A stretch of 64,000 bases of DNA from Thermosipho sp. (in: thermotogales) (GTDB taxonomy: Bacteria > Thermotogota > Thermotogae > Thermotogales > Fervidobacteriaceae). The position numbers were made by a program, and so were the translations under genes. How positions within the stretch are numbered: the first letter of the stretch is position 1; each line of letters starts with the position of its first letter. Of the stretch, positions 52,493-61,423 are shown piece after piece. The stretch covers positions 1 through 64,000 of the forward strand of contig JASKLO010000003.1 in NCBI GenBank assembly GCA_030153605.1, in the 5' to 3' direction. The notes under the pieces were generated by a model that made no database searches, was not told the DNA's origin, and saw nothing but the letters and a program-made list of their open reading frames with translations.

Positions 52493-53391
52493 TTGATCTC
52501 ACCTTCTATGATTTTTTTGATTTCTTCCCAATTATCATTTGAAGTAAATATAACTATTCCCGGTGCATCTAAAGGTAATTGAATAAATGGTATATAATAA
52601 ATTTTAAAATTGAATTTTGAACTAATCTTTTTAGCTATACTTGTTGATAAAGAGAATCTTTGCCAGTCATTGCCATTAAAGTCTGGTGAATAATTTCTTA
52701 CAAAAATTAAATTAGATTCAGAATTATTAAATATTACGACTAAGGTGTTTGGATCATAACCTATTACCTTTTCGCTAAATGAATAAAATTTAATATTTGA
52801 AATTTTATACGTTTGAATTAATTGAATTATTATCCTGTTTGGAAGATCGTTAAAAGCTATGTCAATTGTATTTTGAATTTTTTTTGTGAAAATTACTTCA
52901 TTTGGTAAGTATATTTTTTCGTTAAAATATACGTATTTTAACGAAATTATATAGAAATTATCATTATCAATAATGGTCGAAATTGAATTTTTACCTAAGT
53001 AGTCAATTTGAAAATAACTTCCAAAATCTTTTAAATCATTAATAACCATGGTTGCAAGATAATAAGTCCCATTATCATCTTTAAAATAATTTATTTCAAA
53101 GAAATCTAGAACATCGTCTATAAAAATATTTTGTTGAGCACTATCATTTAGTACTACCACTTCATTTGAAAATGCAACAAGTTTGTCATGCCATTCTATA
53201 TAACTAAAGGAACCCAAACTTCCAAAATTAATTTTTTCATCGTTTAAGAATGATGAATAGGTTTCTAGAATTTTTTTAACAACTGAAAAATTAACTTCGG
53301 AAGCTTCAATTGTTATATCATCAATTATAATGTTGAAAGAAAAAATAAAAACTTGAATGAAAATAAATAGTATAAAAAAATATTTTTTCAA
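52489..53391 (-). CDS. Hypothetical exported protein
   Basis: I do not recognise this 300-residue protein. A signal peptide (residues 1-18) is followed by beta-rich sequence with few charged clusters. Near residues 100-110 is I-N-Y-F-K-D-D-N-G-T-Y-Y-L, and the end has P-G-I-V-I-F-T-S-N-D-N-W. It overlaps both neighbours by 4 bases, so it is translated with the GerMN-like protein. A cell-wall role is inferred only from that pairing. Confidence 0.72.
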   Translation of the reverse strand: MKKYFFILFIFIQVFIFSFNIIIDDITIEASEVNFSVVKKILETYSSFLNDEKINFGSLGSFSYIEWHDKLVAFSNEVVVLNDSAQQNIFIDDVLDFFEINYFKDDNGTYYLATMVINDLKDFGSYFQIDYLGKNSISTIIDNDNFYIISLKYVYFNEKIYLPNEVIFTKKIQNTIDIAFNDLPNRIIIQLIQTYKISNIKFYSFSEKVIGYDPNTLVVIFNNSESNLIFVRNYSPDFNGNDWQRFSLSTSIAKKISSKFNFKIYYIPFIQLPLDAPGIVIFTSNDNWEEIKKIIEGEIK

Positions 53392-55064
53392 TATTTGAAC
53401 ACACTCCTTCCTATGAATTCTCTAATGATAGAGGTTCTTGGAATGTCCTCTAAATTTGTAATAGGCAAGAAATAGTCGAGAATTTTAAGTAATCTTGTGG
53501 CTTCAGATGTTTCAGGGACATTATCAGGAACTGTGATTAAAAGTTGTTCAGCAAAAATTTTAAGAACAGGCAATTCATAAACCAAAGCACTATTAAACAT
53601 AATATCTGCATTTTCTTGATAAGGAAAAATATTTTTTTCTTCACCTAATCTTACGTTAGGCCACATTTTAAGTGTATGATATGCATTATGATTTCTAAAT
53701 TTGCTATCTCTTACGATTCTTCTCAGCAAGCGGGTATCAGTAGTATGTATTCTATTTGTATTATCTAAATTTATTTGAGTTAATGCACTAGCATAAATTT
53801 TAAATTTTAGTTCTTCAGGTATAAGAGGAGTTAAATTGGGATTTAAGCCGTGTATTCCTTCAATGATTATTGGTTGGTCTTTATCAATTTTCAAATAAAT
53901 TCCTTTAGATTTTCTTTTCCCGACTGTAAAATCAAATTTTGGTATTTCAACTTCTTTACCACTGAAAAGATCAATAAGGTTTTTATTGAACAACTCAATA
54001 TCAATAGCTTCTAAAGCTTCGAAATCATATTCTCCTTTTTCATTTTTAGGGGTTTTTTCTCTATCAACAAAATAGTCATCTAAAGAAATAGTTACTGGTC
54101 TTAATCCACTTGCTCTGAGTTGGACCATTAGACGTTTAGAAAATGTAGTTTTACCACTTGAGGAAGGTCCCGCAATAAGAATTAATCTAACATTTTTGCG
54201 TTTCTTTATTTCTTCAGCAATAAATGCTATACGTTTTTCATGTAGAGCTTCAGACATAATTATTAAATCAGTTACATCTTTTTCTCCTTTTGCTATTAAA
54301 TCGTTTAAATCTCCTACACTATCAATATCCATTATTTCTAACCATTTTTGATACTCCAAAAATACAGCTGAAAGTTTCGGGAGAGGCTTAAAATTTAAAA
54401 CAGGTTTTTTATTTTTAAATTCAGGAAGAACCAAAACAAAACCATCTGAATAATTTTTCAAATCATAATATTTTAAAATACCTGTGCTTGGTGGCATATA
54501 ACCATAAAAATAATCATAAAATTCATCTAATTGATAAATTTTAACGGTTTTTTTCTTTCTGTATTTTAACAAGTTAACTTTATCATAGTATCCAAATTTT
54601 CGAAAAAGTTCCATTGCTTCAGATTTTAAAAGTTCATATTTTTTAAACGGAATATCTTTTGAAATAAGCTTGTTCATTTCAGATTTTATTTTATTAATTT
54701 CTTCACTAGATAAAAGTTTTTTCGAATCATCATTTTTTAATTCACAATAGATTGCTTTTCCAATACTATGTGAAACTTTCAAAGAATATTCTGGAAATAA
54801 TTTTTTTAAAGTGATTTTTAAAACAAATAATAAGCCACGTTGATAAATTCTAAAGCCATCTACTGAATTGATATCCAAAAATTCAATAGTTCCACTACGC
54901 TCCAAGGGCCTAAATAACTCAATAATTGAATTATTAATCTTTGCAGCAACTATAGGAGAATCATAATATTTTTTGAATTGATCAACAATTTTTAACAAAT
55001 TTTCTCCATATTTTAAAACAATTTTCTCATTAGTTTTTTCAAATATTAATTCAATTTTTTTCAA
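53388..55064 (-). CDS. Uridine kinase-like protein fused to a TGS/threonyl-tRNA-synthetase-like N-terminus
   Basis: The 558-residue protein has a TGS-like start (K-I-E-L-I-F, D-S-P-I-V-A-A-K-I-N-N) and an SAD-like editing part similar to ThrRS (S-H-S-I-G-K-A-I-Y). A phosphoribulokinase/uridine kinase domain follows from about residue 285 (L-I-A-G-P-S-S-S-G-K-T-T-F-S-K-R-L, S-L-D-D-Y-F-V-D-R, E-G-I-H-G-L-N). This fusion occurs in Thermotoga and Firmicutes and is annotated as uridine kinase or nucleoside kinase. TTG 55064 follows AAGGGGGG. The true substrate is not certain. Confidence 0.9.
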   Translation of the reverse strand: MKKIELIFEKTNEKIVLKYGENLLKIVDQFKKYYDSPIVAAKINNSIIELFRPLERSGTIEFLDINSVDGFRIYQRGLLFVLKITLKKLFPEYSLKVSHSIGKAIYCELKNDDSKKLLSSEEINKIKSEMNKLISKDIPFKKYELLKSEAMELFRKFGYYDKVNLLKYRKKKTVKIYQLDEFYDYFYGYMPPSTGILKYYDLKNYSDGFVLVLPEFKNKKPVLNFKPLPKLSAVFLEYQKWLEIMDIDSVGDLNDLIAKGEKDVTDLIIMSEALHEKRIAFIAEEIKKRKNVRLILIAGPSSSGKTTFSKRLMVQLRASGLRPVTISLDDYFVDREKTPKNEKGEYDFEALEAIDIELFNKNLIDLFSGKEVEIPKFDFTVGKRKSKGIYLKIDKDQPIIIEGIHGLNPNLTPLIPEELKFKIYASALTQINLDNTNRIHTTDTRLLRRIVRDSKFRNHNAYHTLKMWPNVRLGEEKNIFPYQENADIMFNSALVYELPVLKIFAEQLLITVPDNVPETSEATRLLKILDYFLPITNLEDIPRTSIIREFIGRSVFKY

Positions 55065-55084
55065 AAGAATTTCCCCCCTTATAT

Positions 55085-56485
55085 TTAAATTTTCCAAGTT
55101 AATTCAAAGGTTTTAGGGTCATGATAAGTGTAGTGTATATGTGTCTCTAAATTATATAATTTTTTTATTTCATCTTTGTTTATTTTTCCTTTTAGACTGG
55201 GATGAACTTTTATTATAACTTCTTTAGCATTTTCTGGTTTGTTATTTAATTCGTGATAAATTTCTTTTATTAAAGTTTTTGGCGATAAAATTAATCCTGT
55301 ACCATTACAGACTGGACATCTTGTAGTCGATATATCGAAAAAAGATTTCACAGTTCGTTTTCGGGATAATTCTAAAAGACCTAATCTTGTGAAACCAAAA
55401 ATTTCTATTTTACTTTTATCTTTTTTGGTTTCTTCATTTACCTTTTCGAGAATTTTTTTTCTGTCAGCATCATCGTTCATATCAATAAAATCAATAATAA
55501 TAATTCCACCAATATTTCTTAACCGTAATTGTCTAAAAATTTCTTCAACTGCTTCAAGATTTGTAATTAATGCGGTTTCTTGCTGATTTAGTGTAGAAGT
55601 TAAATGTTTAGAATTTACATCAATAACTGTTAACGCTTCGGTTTTATCAATTATAATTTCTCCACCTGATGGAAGATTTATTTTTCTTTTAAATAATTCT
55701 TTGTACATGTTGTATATATTTTTATAATCAAAGGGATCAGAATCTATAATTTCAATTTTAGGTTTTTTTGGAAAGTTTTTTATATATTTACTTATAAACT
55801 GAACATGTTCAGTGTTGTTAGTAATAATTAAAGATACATCTTTCGTTAATTTTTCTCTTAAAATATAATCAATGGAACTTTCTTCATGATGCAACAATTT
55901 AGCTTTCTTTCCACGTTTAAATTTAGTATAAATTTGATTCCACTTTTCAATAAGGTTCTCAGCTTCTTCAAAAAGATAACTTTCGTCTACTCCTTCAGAA
56001 GCAGTTCTAATAATGACTCCTATACCGTATTTTTCCAAAATTTGAGAAGCTATTTTGTATAATCTCTCTTTCTCAGTTTGAGTTTCAATTTTTTTTGAAA
56101 CACCTGTAACGTCAGTGAAAGGAAAAACTACAAGAAAACGACCGGCCAAACTAATATTTGCAGTCAATTGAGGCCCTTTATTCGCTACCGGATCTTTTTT
56201 TACTTGTACTAGAATTTTGGATTTTGGTTTGAAAATATCATAATTTACTAAATCTAAAAACTTTTGAGGAATATCTTTTTTTCTTAAGAAACCGTTTTTA
56301 TTTTCACCAATATTCACAAATAAAGCATCCAATGCATTTACAACTCTATCTACTCTTCCAAGATAAATATTTCCAGTAAGTTTTTCATCTTCATCTGAAA
56401 ACATTTCAACAAGTCTATTATTTTCAATTATTGCACAGTGCAAACTATCATTTTTAACGCTTTTTAAAATAATAGTTTTATCCAT
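55085..56485 (-). CDS. rng: Ribonuclease G/E family endonuclease
   Basis: The 466-residue enzyme has an S1 domain with N-I-Y-L-G-R-V-D-R-V and V-N-I-G-E-N-K-N-G-F-L. The catalytic metal Asp are in V-I-D-V-N-S and I-I-I-D-F-I-D-M-N. The zinc-link is R-C-P-V-C-N-G-T-G. No RNase E-like scaffold tail follows, so RNase G is the better name. It processes rRNA 5' ends and starts mRNA decay. It starts 4 bases after ahcY. Confidence 0.95.
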   Translation of the reverse strand: MDKTIILKSVKNDSLHCAIIENNRLVEMFSDEDEKLTGNIYLGRVDRVVNALDALFVNIGENKNGFLRKKDIPQKFLDLVNYDIFKPKSKILVQVKKDPVANKGPQLTANISLAGRFLVVFPFTDVTGVSKKIETQTEKERLYKIASQILEKYGIGVIIRTASEGVDESYLFEEAENLIEKWNQIYTKFKRGKKAKLLHHEESSIDYILREKLTKDVSLIITNNTEHVQFISKYIKNFPKKPKIEIIDSDPFDYKNIYNMYKELFKRKINLPSGGEIIIDKTEALTVIDVNSKHLTSTLNQQETALITNLEAVEEIFRQLRLRNIGGIIIIDFIDMNDDADRKKILEKVNEETKKDKSKIEIFGFTRLGLLELSRKRTVKSFFDISTTRCPVCNGTGLILSPKTLIKEIYHELNNKPENAKEVIIKVHPSLKGKINKDEIKKLYNLETHIHYTYHDPKTFELTWKI

Positions 56486-56489
56486 GCTC

Positions 56490-57692
56490 TCAGAATCCTT
56501 TCAAATAATTCTTTTGTTCACTAGTTAGTTTATCAATTTTTATTCCAAGAGATTTAAGTTTTAATTCAGCTACTTTATTATCTAAAAATTCAGGATAATC
56601 ATATACTTTAGCTTTCATTTTTAAGTAATTATTTGAAAGATGAATTAGAGACAAAACTTGTAAGGCAAAAGAAATATCCATAATTTCAATAGGATGTCCG
56701 TCTGCAGCTGCTAAATTTACTAATCTTCCCTCACCAATAACAAAAATTTTTTTGTTATTAAGAATGTAGCATGTTATATTTTTTCTGATTTGGTATTTTT
56801 TAGTGGAATGTCTTTCAATTTCATCAATTGGGATTTCAACATTAAAATGACCAGCGTTTGCTAGAACAACTCCGTTTTTCATTTTTTGAATATCTTTTAA
56901 AGAAATCACATTTTTTGATCCGGTTGAAGTGATTACAAAATCTGCTATTTTAGAAGCCTCACTAATTTTCATCACTTTATATCCATCCATATGAGCTTCT
57001 AAAGCTCTAATGGGATCAACTTCTGTAACAATTACATTAGCACCTAAGCCTTTTGCTCTAAGTGCAATTCCACGCCCAACCCAACCATATCCAGCAACAA
57101 CTACATTTTTTCCAGCTATTAATAAATTTGTATTTCTCATAATTGAATCCCAAGTAGATTGACCAGTTCCGTATCTATTATCAAACATGTGTTTCATTTT
57201 AGCATTGTTAACAGCTATAACTGGGACTTTTAATATTTTTTGTTTTTCTAAGTTCTTAATCCTTCTTACTCCAGTGGTAGTTTCTTCTGAAATTCCTTTT
57301 AAGTTTTTAAGAGCATCCTTTCTTTGAATATGTACTAAAACACTTAGATCTGCTCCATCATCTAATATTAGATCTGGGTTGTGATCCAAAACTTTATTTA
57401 AAAAAGAAAAATATTCTTTTTCACTATGAGTTCTTTTGGCATATACTTTAATACCATAATCTTTTAAAGCCTCTGCCACGTCATCTTGCGTTGAAAGTGG
57501 ATTGCAACCAGTTAAAATAACTTCTGCACCTAATTTTTTTAGAATAATTGCTAGATAAGCGGTTTTTGCTTCAAGATGAATGGACATACCAATTTTTAAA
57601 TTTTTTAAAGTGTCTTTATATTCGGTTGATAATAAATTAAGTAAAGGCATGAAATTTGAAACCCATTCGATTTTTTCTTTACCACTTTTCAA
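56490..57692 (-). CDS. ahcY: S-adenosylhomocysteine hydrolase
   Basis: The 400-residue enzyme splits SAH into adenosine and homocysteine with bound NAD. Signatures are H-L-E-A-K-T-A-Y-L, G-C-N-P-L-S-T-Q-D-D-V-A-E, E-E-T-T-T-G-V-R-R, D-N-R-Y-G-T-G-Q-S-T and G-Y-G-W-V-G-R-G. The protein is of the short Thermotoga/archaeal form (about 400 residues, lacking an insert of larger bacterial enzymes). TTG 57692 has AAGGAGGG about 7 bases upstream; the longer frame before it has no such site. First gene of the 12-gene minus operon. Confidence 0.96.
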   Translation of the reverse strand: MKSGKEKIEWVSNFMPLLNLLSTEYKDTLKNLKIGMSIHLEAKTAYLAIILKKLGAEVILTGCNPLSTQDDVAEALKDYGIKVYAKRTHSEKEYFSFLNKVLDHNPDLILDDGADLSVLVHIQRKDALKNLKGISEETTTGVRRIKNLEKQKILKVPVIAVNNAKMKHMFDNRYGTGQSTWDSIMRNTNLLIAGKNVVVAGYGWVGRGIALRAKGLGANVIVTEVDPIRALEAHMDGYKVMKISEASKIADFVITSTGSKNVISLKDIQKMKNGVVLANAGHFNVEIPIDEIERHSTKKYQIRKNITCYILNNKKIFVIGEGRLVNLAAADGHPIEIMDISFALQVLSLIHLSNNYLKMKAKVYDYPEFLDNKVAELKLKSLGIKIDKLTSEQKNYLKGF

Positions 57693-57862
57693 TAATTTTC
57701 CCTCCTTAATTACAATTTTATCATAACATACTGAGAATAGAAGTGTATTTTTCCTTTTTTTAGATAAAAACATATTTTATTGTGTTAAACTAAATATAGA
57801 GTAATTTGCATTTATTGTTGAATATATTAAAATTTAATTGTTAAGAATGTAGAGGTGATTAA

Positions 57863-58360
57863 ATGGAACTAAAAAAATATTTAGATAGTTTAGAAATTAA
57901 ATTTGGCCCTGATAATAGAGAAAAGTGGGATGAATATTTTGCAAAAATAGCTTTATTAATTGCTTCTCGTTCAACTTGTTTTCACAGAAAAGTTGGTGCT
58001 GTGATTGTTAAAAATAAAAGAATTTTAGCTACCGGTTACAATCAACCTCCATCGGGATTTCCGCATTGTGACTCAATAGGATGTATTAGAGACGATCTAA
58101 AAATTGAATCTGGTAAAAATCAGGAAGTTTGTTATGCATTACATGCTGAGCAAAATGCTTTGATGCAAGCTGCTAGATTTGGCATTTCAACTGAAAATTC
58201 AACAATTTATGTTACTCATAAACCATGTTCTGTTTGTGCTAGATTAATAATTAATTCTGGTATAAAAAGAGTAATTTATCTGGAGGATTATCCCGATCCA
58301 TTAACAGATTTTTTGTTTAAAGTCTCAAAAATAGAAACAAAATTGTTGGAGGTGAAGTAG
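57863..58360 (+). CDS. Deoxycytidylate deaminase family protein
   Basis: The 165-residue zinc deaminase (dCMP deaminase/ComEB type) has H-A-E-Q-N-A-L and P-C-S-V-C-A-R-L-I-I, which hold the catalytic zinc, and S-R-S-T-C-F-H-R-K-V-G-A-V-I. F-P-H-C-D and G-C-I-R-D may bind a second zinc. It supplies dUMP for thymidylate. ATG follows AGAGGTGATTAA. Its TAG stop touches the korB start. Confidence 0.93.
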   Translation: MELKKYLDSLEIKFGPDNREKWDEYFAKIALLIASRSTCFHRKVGAVIVKNKRILATGYNQPPSGFPHCDSIGCIRDDLKIESGKNQEVCYALHAEQNALMQAARFGISTENSTIYVTHKPCSVCARLIINSGIKRVIYLEDYPDPLTDFLFKVSKIETKLLEVK

Positions 58361-59179
58361 TTGAAAAGAGATAAATTAATAAATTATTTACGAGTAGATA
58401 GATGGCCTACTGTATGGTGCCCCGGATGTGGTAATGGAATAATTTTAAAAGCATTTATTGAGGCAGTTGATCAATTAAAACTTGAAAAAGATAGAGTTGC
58501 TGTTGTATCAGGTATTGGATGTTCTTCACGTGCTACTGGATATCTTGATTTTAATACTATGCATACCTTGCATGGTAGGGCTATAGCTTTCGCTACTGGA
58601 GTAAAGTTGGCACGGCCAGATTTCAAAGTAATAGTTTTAGGTGGAGATGGTGACTTAACCGCAATAGGAGGTAATCATTTTTTGCACGCAGCTAGAAGAA
58701 ATTTAGATCTAACAGTAATTTTATTCAATAATATGATTTATGGAATGACTGGAGGGCAACACTCGCCTACTACTCCGCATGAAAAATTTGCAAGTACGAT
58801 GCCTTATGGAAACATTGAAAATTCTTTTGATGTTGTTAACTTAGCAATTTCTGCAGGTGCAACATATGTTGCAAGATCTACAATTTATCATTATCCATTA
58901 ATTGTAAAATTTATTAAGAACGGAATTCAGCATCGAGGATTTAGTGTTATTGAAGTTTTTACAAATTGTCACACATATTTTGGAAGATATAATGGAATGA
59001 AGAATTCTTGGGATATTTTAGAATATTTCAAAGAAAATGTTGTTCTAAAAGAAAAGGCAGAATCACTCAAGCCTGAAGAATTGAAAAACAAAATTATAAT
59101 TGGTGAATTTATTAAAGAAGATCGTCCAGATTTTTATCAAAAATATAAAGAAATTTTCTACAAATCTTCGGAGGTGTAA
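58361..59179 (+). CDS. korB: 2-oxoacid:ferredoxin oxidoreductase beta subunit
   Basis: The 272-residue thiamine-pyrophosphate subunit has W-C-P-G-C-G-N-G-I (TPP/cluster loop), G-I-G-C-S-S-R, H-T-L-H-G-R-A and V-L-G-G-D-G-D-L-T-A-I-G-G-N-H (TPP/Mg loop). It decarboxylates a 2-oxoacid (2-oxoglutarate type by similarity) to the acyl-CoA and reduces ferredoxin. TTG 58361 follows GGAGGTGAAGTAG. The gamma gene follows, but no alpha or ferredoxin-like delta gene precedes it. Confidence 0.93.
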   Translation: MKRDKLINYLRVDRWPTVWCPGCGNGIILKAFIEAVDQLKLEKDRVAVVSGIGCSSRATGYLDFNTMHTLHGRAIAFATGVKLARPDFKVIVLGGDGDLTAIGGNHFLHAARRNLDLTVILFNNMIYGMTGGQHSPTTPHEKFASTMPYGNIENSFDVVNLAISAGATYVARSTIYHYPLIVKFIKNGIQHRGFSVIEVFTNCHTYFGRYNGMKNSWDILEYFKENVVLKEKAESLKPEELKNKIIIGEFIKEDRPDFYQKYKEIFYKSSEV

Positions 59180-59182
59180 TTA

Positions 59183-59785
59183 ATGAATATTTCAAGGCCA
59201 TTTTCTATAAGAATTGCAGGTTTAGGAGGCCAAGGAAATATAATTACTGGACTTGTACTTGCAAAAGCGCTAGTTGATGCGGGAAAGTATGTTATTCAAA
59301 CGCAAAATTATACTGCTCAAGTAAGAGGTGGCCCAAGTTATTGTGATCTTTTGGTATCAGATGAACCTATTTATTTTCCTAAAGCTACCATTTTTGATAT
59401 TTTAATGATTCTTCATCCTTCAATGCTCAATCAGTGTAAATATGTGAAAAATAATGGTATAATAATTATTGATGATACATATATTAAAGATTTACCACAT
59501 AACGTTTATAGAATGACTAAAAGAGTTATTCATATTCCAGCCTCAAAAATTTCTTATGAAAAATTTAATTCAGAAATCTATGCAAACATGATTATGCTTG
59601 GAGTAATGATAAAAGCAACTTCTTTGGTAAAACTTGAAAATGTAATAAAATCTTTAAAAGAGAATATAAATCCACGACATTTAGAAAATAATATTGAGGC
59701 GGTGAAATATGGTACAACACTCACAGAAAAAGTATATAAACCAAGAATTGAACGAAAGCCCAAAAGAACAATTGGGTTCGAGTAA
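59183..59785 (+). CDS. korC: 2-oxoacid:ferredoxin oxidoreductase gamma subunit
   Basis: The 200-residue protein has I-A-G-L-G-G-Q-G-N-I-I-T-G and T-A-Q-V-R-G-G-P-S-Y-C-D-L-L-V-S, the CoA-domain signatures of the gamma family. ATG follows CGGAGGTGTAATTA. It assembles with the beta subunit and an alpha subunit that must be encoded elsewhere. Its last 77 bases overlap the next gene in another frame. Confidence 0.93.
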   Translation: MNISRPFSIRIAGLGGQGNIITGLVLAKALVDAGKYVIQTQNYTAQVRGGPSYCDLLVSDEPIYFPKATIFDILMILHPSMLNQCKYVKNNGIIIIDDTYIKDLPHNVYRMTKRVIHIPASKISYEKFNSEIYANMIMLGVMIKATSLVKLENVIKSLKENINPRHLENNIEAVKYGTTLTEKVYKPRIERKPKRTIGFE

Positions 59786-60251
59786 TTTAAAAGAATCTTT
59801 TACACATGCTATTGATGGGATAATATTTTCTATTATTCAGGAAAGAAATTTGAGAATACATTTTGGTATTGGCTTTGCGGTACTTTTACTATCACTTTTT
59901 TTGCCAATAGATAAAAACGATTATATTTGGCTTTTTTTTGCTGTATTTTTTGTGATTTTATCAGAATTAATTAATACTTTGATTGAAAATCTGTTAGATT
60001 TGTTTATATTAGATTTTCATCCTGTTGTAAAAATAATTAAGGATATCAGTTCAGGAATTGTTTTATGGTCTTCTCTTTTTTCTGTCATTGTTGGTATTGC
60101 AATTTTGGGTGAATATTTATTTTCATGGAATATTTATTATGCAAAATTTTTAGCTGTAATTGTTCTTGCATTTTTTCCTGTGATATCTTTTGTTTTTGGT
60201 TTTAAAAGATGGAAAAAAATTCTTGAAAATCATAAAAGAAACTATAAATAA
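59709..60251 (+). CDS. Diacylglycerol/undecaprenol kinase family membrane protein
   Basis: The 180-residue protein has a polar N-terminus of about 30 residues, then the DgkA core: F-S-I-I-Q-E-R-N-L-R-I-H-F, S-E-L-I-N-T-L-I-E-N-L-L-D-L and K-I-I-K-D-I-S-S-G-I-V-L. A fourth hydrophobic segment lies near the C-terminus. It phosphorylates diacylglycerol or undecaprenol in the membrane. ATG 59709 has GGCGGTG upstream and lies 77 bases inside korC; no later start has a ribosome binding site. Confidence 0.9.
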   Translation: MVQHSQKKYINQELNESPKEQLGSSNLKESFTHAIDGIIFSIIQERNLRIHFGIGFAVLLLSLFLPIDKNDYIWLFFAVFFVILSELINTLIENLLDLFILDFHPVVKIIKDISSGIVLWSSLFSVIVGIAILGEYLFSWNIYYAKFLAVIVLAFFPVISFVFGFKRWKKILENHKRNYK

Positions 60252-60280
60252 TTTACTTTAAAATTTTAGGAGGTGTAAGT

Positions 60281-61378
60281 ATGAAGAAATTAGTTTTAAT
60301 TGTTTTTTTAGTAGTATCTATTTTGTCTTTTGCATCATTTAATGATGTTCCTGTTAACCACTGGGCTTATGATGCTATAAATGAGCTTTCTAAACTTGGT
60401 ATAGTTAGTGGAATGCCAGACGGAACTTTTCAGGGCAATCAACCGATGACAAGATATCAAGTAGCAGTTGCCCTTTATAGATTATTACAAAACATCCAAG
60501 ATAGAATTGATGAAGCAATTTCAGGCTCTTCAAATGTTGAAAAAATAAGGGAGCAAGTTTTAACTCTTTCGGATTTGGTGAGCACAGCTTTAAACAAAAT
60601 AGATGCTTTAAGTTCGTTAAATGATTCAGTACAAGTTTTGTCCAATGATGTAAGTGAATTAAAAACTTCATTGGTTAATTTAAAAGAAGATATGAAAAAT
60701 GTTACCTTCGAATTTACTCAAATTAAAAATTTATCAAATAATAATGCAGAAAAAATTTCCGAATTAGAAAACAAATTATCTGATTTGACAGAATTAAACG
60801 AATTGAAGTCTGAAATTTCTGCAATTAATTCAAAAATTTCTGTTATCGATGAATTGAATAATAACTTAAGTGAACTCAAAAATAAAGTTGATTCTTTAAG
60901 TGGAGATTTAAGCGTTTTAAAAACAGATTTTGATAATAATAAAGATATGATTTCAACTTTGCAAAAAGTTTTGGATGATACAACTTTGAAATTATCATCT
61001 TTAGAAGAATTTATAGCTTCTAATAATAAAACTTTAGACTCAAGAATTTCAGCATTATCTGGTGATTTTTCACAATTAAAGGTTGATTATCAATCATATG
61101 CTGCAAATACTAATAAAATAATTGAAAATTTGACAAAATCTATTAATCAAATTGAAGAAAAATTAAATACTTATGATGCTGCATTAGCTAATTATGATTC
61201 TCTAAAAAATGATTACACCACATTTAAGACCAGTACAGAAGAAAATATTAACGAAATTAGTAAAAAAGTACAAAGTTTAGAAGAATCAACCTCAAATCCT
61301 GATGTTTTGACTATTGTTTCGTTAATACTTTCAGTATTAGCTGCAGGTATTTCAGCTTATGTATTAACTCGTCCATGA
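60281..61378 (+). CDS. SLH-domain, coiled-coil envelope protein (Omp-alpha-like)
   Basis: The 365-residue protein has a signal peptide (residues 1-18), one SLH domain (about 20-75: F-N-D-V-P-V-N-H-W-A-Y-D-A-I and G-M-P-D-G-T-F-Q-G-N-Q-P-M-T-R-Y), and a long heptad-rich coiled coil (about 85-340). A C-terminal hydrophobic helix (about 344-363) ends L-T-R-P. This is the plan of Thermotoga Omp-alpha, a rod that spans the periplasm and tethers the toga to the wall. ATG follows AGGAGGTGTAAGT. Confidence 0.93.
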   Translation: MKKLVLIVFLVVSILSFASFNDVPVNHWAYDAINELSKLGIVSGMPDGTFQGNQPMTRYQVAVALYRLLQNIQDRIDEAISGSSNVEKIREQVLTLSDLVSTALNKIDALSSLNDSVQVLSNDVSELKTSLVNLKEDMKNVTFEFTQIKNLSNNNAEKISELENKLSDLTELNELKSEISAINSKISVIDELNNNLSELKNKVDSLSGDLSVLKTDFDNNKDMISTLQKVLDDTTLKLSSLEEFIASNNKTLDSRISALSGDFSQLKVDYQSYAANTNKIIENLTKSINQIEEKLNTYDAALANYDSLKNDYTTFKTSTEENINEISKKVQSLEESTSNPDVLTIVSLILSVLAAGISAYVLTRP

Positions 61379-61395
61379 TAAAGAAAGTCATTATA

Positions 61396-61423
61396 AAAAA
61401 AGGGAGCAAATGCTCCCTTTTTT
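61396..61423. terminator. Bidirectional terminator between the Omp-alpha-like and transketolase genes
   Basis: AAAAAGGGAGC (to 61407), loop AAAT, GCTCCCTTTTTT (61412 on). A- and T-runs serve both strands, between convergent genes. It just reaches the transketolase stop codon. Confidence 0.93.

Noticed and set aside
60405-60671. Antisense ORF within the Omp-alpha-like gene
   Set aside because: It is opposite the SLH and coiled-coil coding region and lacks a ribosome binding site.
60530-61300. Tandem DNA repeat in the coiled-coil region
   Set aside because: The protein repeats at heptad level, but the DNA does not show conserved direct repeat units.
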